A stretch of DNA of 45,253 nucleotides from an uncultured Lachnospiraceae bacterium (lineage in GTDB: Bacteria > Bacillota > Clostridia > Lachnospirales > Lachnospiraceae). Numbering within the stretch: position 1 is the stretch's first letter; each line of letters begins with the position of its first letter. The stretch spans positions 13,843-59,095 of the forward strand of contig CAJTRU010000017.1 of NCBI GenBank assembly GCA_910579085.1. The letters run 5' to 3'. This document shows, in pieces, positions 42,679-45,253 of this stretch. The notes beneath the pieces were generated by a model. It was not told where the DNA came from, searched no databases, and saw only the letters and a program-made list of their open reading frames with translations. Position numbers and translations under genes: made by a program.

Positions 42679-42710
42679 CTGTCCAGTTACCTGGGCAGTT
42701 TTCTTATTTA
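42679..42710 (+). terminator. Rho-independent terminator of the mal operon
   Basis: CTGTCCAG (42679-42686) pairs with CTGGGCAG (42691-42698) with one G-U. The loop is TTAC and a TTTTCTTATTT tail follows. It begins 12 bases past malQ. Confidence 0.85.
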
Positions 42711-42837
42711 TAAGAGTATGCGGGTGTCCTTGTGAAGGCAGGCCTGGCATGGGAGGTTTATAGTTCTGGCAGGATTTTTCTGCTGGAAAAATAGATTGAA
42801 AGGGTGGAAGCTCTTCTGGATTAAACGGGGGATAAAT

Positions 42838-43881
42838 ATGGAAACAATAAAAGACATTGCAAAAGCCTGCGGGGTAGGGGTAAGCACAGTTTCAAGGGCA
42901 ATTAATAACCATCCGGATATTAACCCTGAAACAAAAGAAATGATATTACGGGTGATAAAGGAACATAATTATATTCCAAATAATAGTGCAAGGAATTTAA
43001 AACGCACAAAGTCAAAATCAGTTGCAGTCCTTATAAAAGGTATTTCAAATCCTTTTTTTAGCAGGATGATAGAAATAATTGAACATGAAACACAAGAGAA
43101 AAAGTATACATTTTTATTACAGCGTGTAGAAGAAAATGAGGACGAACTGAATGTAGCACTTGAACTTGCCAAGGAGAAGAAGCCTAAAGGAATTATTTTC
43201 CTTGGAGGCATGATAACACATTCTGATGAGAAGATAAGACAGCTTGATGTCCCTTTTGTACTTAGCACATCAGGGTATCTTGCAGGAAAAAGTGATGATG
43301 GCAAATGGAATGGGAATGCAGGCTGGTCATTTGTTACAGTTGATGATTATGGAGAGAGTTATAAGCTTGTAAATTACCTGTGCAGCCTTGGACACAAAAA
43401 AATTGCAATACTTGCGGCGGATATAGAGGACGACAGTATTGGCAAGTTAAGGTATGAAGGTTATAAACAGGCACTCAGGGACAATGGCATAGAGCCTGAT
43501 GTAAGGCTTGCATGCCATATGGATGAAAGAGTGGACAATTATTCAATGCAGACAGGTTACAGGCTTATGAATAAGCTTCTGTCAGAAACACAGGATTTTA
43601 CTGCTGTATACGCAATAGCAGACAGCCTTGCAATTGGGGCATGCAGGGCACTTGTGGAACATAATAAAAGAATTCCGGATGACTACTCAGTAGCAGGTTT
43701 TGACGGGCTTGAAACAGGTGGGTTTTATAACCCGTCAATTACGACAATACGCCAGCCTGTAGAAAAAATTGCAAAAGAAACAGTTAATTTACTGTTCCAT
43801 ATAATGCAGAAAGGCGGGAACAACCGCCAGGTTGTACTGCCAGGTGAGCTTGTTATAAGGGAGTCAACAAAAAAGGTATAA
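42838..43881 (+). CDS. LacI-family regulator, MalR-like
   Basis: This 347-residue protein has the HTH METIKDIAKACGVGVSTVSRAINNHPDI, the hinge helix NYIPNNSARNLKRTKS, then an effector domain (VAVLIKGISNPFFSRMIEIIEHE...VAGFDGLETGGFYNPSITTIRQP). It most likely represses the maltodextrin operon by binding the four tandem units upstream of it, and may respond to maltose-type sugars (inference from position and family). The start is taken at the ATG after GGGGGA; an ATG at 42796 would add 14 extra residues. It has its own transcription after the malQ terminator, though no convincing promoter was noted. Its terminator overlaps the end of the convergent rtcB gene. Confidence 0.93.
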   Translation: METIKDIAKACGVGVSTVSRAINNHPDINPETKEMILRVIKEHNYIPNNSARNLKRTKSKSVAVLIKGISNPFFSRMIEIIEHETQEKKYTFLLQRVEENEDELNVALELAKEKKPKGIIFLGGMITHSDEKIRQLDVPFVLSTSGYLAGKSDDGKWNGNAGWSFVTVDDYGESYKLVNYLCSLGHKKIAILAADIEDDSIGKLRYEGYKQALRDNGIEPDVRLACHMDERVDNYSMQTGYRLMNKLLSETQDFTAVYAIADSLAIGACRALVEHNKRIPDDYSVAGFDGLETGGFYNPSITTIRQPVEKIAKETVNLLFHIMQKGGNNRQVVLPGELVIRESTKKV

Positions 43882-43913
43882 ATATGGATTATAAAATATA
43901 TGAATTGGAAAAT

Positions 43914-43955
43914 AAAGCAGGCGGGGATGTATTTTTAATTGTCCCCGCCTGCTTT
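43914..43955. terminator. Terminator shared by the MalR-like gene and rtcB
   Basis: AAAGCAGGCGGGGA (43914-43927) pairs perfectly with 43942-43955 around a T-rich 14-base loop. The right arm lies inside the last codons of rtcB (K-A-G-G-D), so coding and terminator functions share the same bases. Confidence 0.8.
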
Positions 43956-45074
43956 AAAGTTATATACAGGTTTTAAAATTTTATCTATCTTTATTGTATC
44001 ACCAATTACGTTTGTTATCTCATCAATTTTTCTATATGCAAATGGTGATTCATCTAATGTGTCTTTATTGATGCATACAGAGTGGATTCCTTCCATTGCT
44101 TTTTTAAATTCTGAAACTGTATGGTGCTCTTTTACTTCAGAGCGTTTATAAATGCGTCCTGCCCCATGTGGTGCAGAGCAGTTCCAGTCTTCATTGCCAA
44201 GCCCTGTGCCAAGTATAACCCCGTCGCGCATATTTACAGGTATAATAACTTTTTCTCCAGCATTTGCACGTATAGCACCTTTTCTGAGTACAGGGGTACT
44301 GCCAGAAAAGTCAACATAGTTATGTATACATGAATAACTGTCTTCAATACGCCATTTCATCCCTCTTGTAATTTCATCCACCATTGCCTCGCGGTTAGTG
44401 GCAGCAAATTCCTGCATAATTGCAAGGTCATGCAGGTATTCCTCCAGAAGGCTTCCAGAAAGGCATGTCAGTTCATAAGGGGCGTATCCGCCAGAGCCCT
44501 TTGTCTGCTGTTCATGCTGGCCTTTCTTTAAATAATGTGTTGTAACCTCTATTCCTGCATGGCGGCTTCCAGAATGTATAACAAGATATAAAAACCCGTC
44601 TTCATCCTTGTCGATTTCAATAAAATGGTTGCCTCCTCCGAGAGTGCCAATGCTAAGGGCAGCTTTTGAAATGTCTGTTGATTTATAACTGTAAAGCTTT
44701 CCAAGGTCAAAAGAACGTCCAAGCTTATGCGCATTTTTACGGACTTTTCCGCCACATGGGACATTCTCCCTTATAACAGTGTCAAGCTTCTGGAATTCAA
44801 TATTTTTGTTTTTAAGCTTTGCAATAGTCATTCCACAGCCAATATCCACACCAACCAGGTTTGGCATAAGTGAGTTTCCAACAGTCATTGTAAGGCCTAT
44901 AGTGCATACTTTTCCAGGATGTACGTCTGGCATTACCCTTATTTTGCTGCCTTCTGCACATGGATGGTCACAAAGCATCTGGAGCTGCTTTCTGGCATAT
45001 TCATCAATAGCATATTCTTCACTGGATGATGTATAAACTATAGCATTAGTGTATTTGCCGTATATAGTAATCAT
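43935..45074 (-). CDS. rtcB: RtcB-family RNA ligase
   Basis: This 379-residue protein joins RNA 2',3'-cyclic phosphate or 3'-phosphate ends to 5'-OH ends using GTP and Mn2+ in the cytoplasm. Signature motifs: MPDVHPGKVCTIGLTMT; VGVDIGCGM with metal ligands Asp77 and Cys80; GTLGGGNHFIEI; VIHSGSRHAG; and SAPHGAGR carrying the His that is guanylylated (about 303). It is shorter than E. coli RtcB (408) and resembles the RtcB2-like group of Firmicutes. No archease or rtcA gene is nearby, so repair or tRNA/ribosome maintenance is a guess. AGGAG lies about 7 bases before the ATG. Its terminator lies within its own 3' end. Confidence 0.93.
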   Translation of the reverse strand: MITIYGKYTNAIVYTSSSEEYAIDEYARKQLQMLCDHPCAEGSKIRVMPDVHPGKVCTIGLTMTVGNSLMPNLVGVDIGCGMTIAKLKNKNIEFQKLDTVIRENVPCGGKVRKNAHKLGRSFDLGKLYSYKSTDISKAALSIGTLGGGNHFIEIDKDEDGFLYLVIHSGSRHAGIEVTTHYLKKGQHEQQTKGSGGYAPYELTCLSGSLLEEYLHDLAIMQEFAATNREAMVDEITRGMKWRIEDSYSCIHNYVDFSGSTPVLRKGAIRANAGEKVIIPVNMRDGVILGTGLGNEDWNCSAPHGAGRIYKRSEVKEHHTVSEFKKAMEGIHSVCINKDTLDESPFAYRKIDEITNVIGDTIKIDKILKPVYNFKAGGDN

Positions 45075-45160
45075 AGAAAACTCCTTTCTGGTGCGGCTGG
45101 CAGTTTACAGGCAAATAATATATTTGTAAGTATACTGGGTGTATTTGTAAATGTCAATAT

Positions 45161-45253
45161 AGGATAATTTGCAGTTATCTTGTGTTGGTGTTGGGCTGAC
45201 GGACGGTTTTTAGTGCCAGAGCCAGAATATTCCATACAGGGGCACGCTTCCGC
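45161..45253 (+). repeat. Intergenic repeat family, copy D (cut by window edge)
   Basis: AGGATAATTTGCAGTTATC (45161-45179), running into TTGTGTTGGT, matches copy A with 2 changes in 29 bases. GTGCCAGAGCCAGAATATTC (45213-45232) continues to CTTCCGC with about 4 changes in 42 bases. The segment between these blocks differs. The copy runs past the end of the window, about 85 bases upstream of the rtcB start on the other strand. Confidence 0.75.

Overview
The window looks like a chromosomal segment of a low-GC, spore-forming Firmicute, most likely a gut Lachnospiraceae (Clostridia) species. The base composition is strongly AT-rich, Shine-Dalgarno (SD) sites are strong (GGAGG), and the gene set fits: SpoIIM-like, SleB-type and Csp-type subtilase genes, a CD1871A-like mini-protein, an Amidase_6 protein and BspA-type repeats. 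The taxon is inferred from gene content only.

Layout. (1) 1-3086: a broken type I cas3, with an in-frame amber codon and then an ISAs1-family insertion inside helicase motif VI; no other cas gene and no CRISPR array are visible. (2) 3295-12511: mostly minus-strand housekeeping and surface genes: a subtilase, a DUF6774-like mini-protein (plus strand), a secreted M14 carboxypeptidase with Fn3-like domains, threonine synthase, a SleB-type cell-wall hydrolase, a DUF2087 protein, and an overlapping signal-peptidase-like/EcsC pair. (3) 12512-13484: a gene-free stretch holding several diverged, partly inverted copies of a repeat family; another copy runs off the right edge at 45161-45253. (4) 13485-17917: an SCP2 protein, then a tightly packed operon of response regulator, histidine kinase (frameshifted at a G7 tract), TlpA-like lipoprotein, 44-residue CxxC membrane protein and membrane polyferredoxin, read here as an extracytoplasmic redox relay with its own two-component system. 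(5) 18015-34937: secreted and envelope functions (SH3-like protein, Amidase_6 protein, BvgS-like hybrid kinase downstream of an MFS-spermidine-synthase fusion, L,D-transpeptidase, GT2, ABC-F ATPase, C39-like peptidase, SpoIIM-like protein, a half-length SBP_bac_5-like protein, a leucine-rich-repeat protein). (6) 35216-37675: LacI regulator plus MATE exporter. (7) 37760-43881: a complete maltodextrin locus (binding protein, two permeases, amylomaltase, LacI/MalR-type regulator). Its promoter is followed by four head-to-tail 12-bp operator-like units. (8) 43935-45074: RtcB.

How the parts work together. The maltodextrin cluster imports malto-oligosaccharides and disproportionates them in the cytoplasm. 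It carries its own regulator and no ATPase, so it presumably borrows a shared MsmX-type ATPase. The redox operon would pass electrons from cytoplasmic donors through Fe-S clusters to a surface thioredoxin-fold lipoprotein. Most transcription units end in clear inverted-repeat terminators, several shared by convergent genes.

The most unusual points are the 12-bp-periodic operator array, the intergenic repeat family, the G7 frameshift in the kinase, the palindrome that overlaps both the -10 box and the SD of the transposase, and the IS-truncated orphan cas3. All functional calls come from reading motifs by eye; no database search was run.
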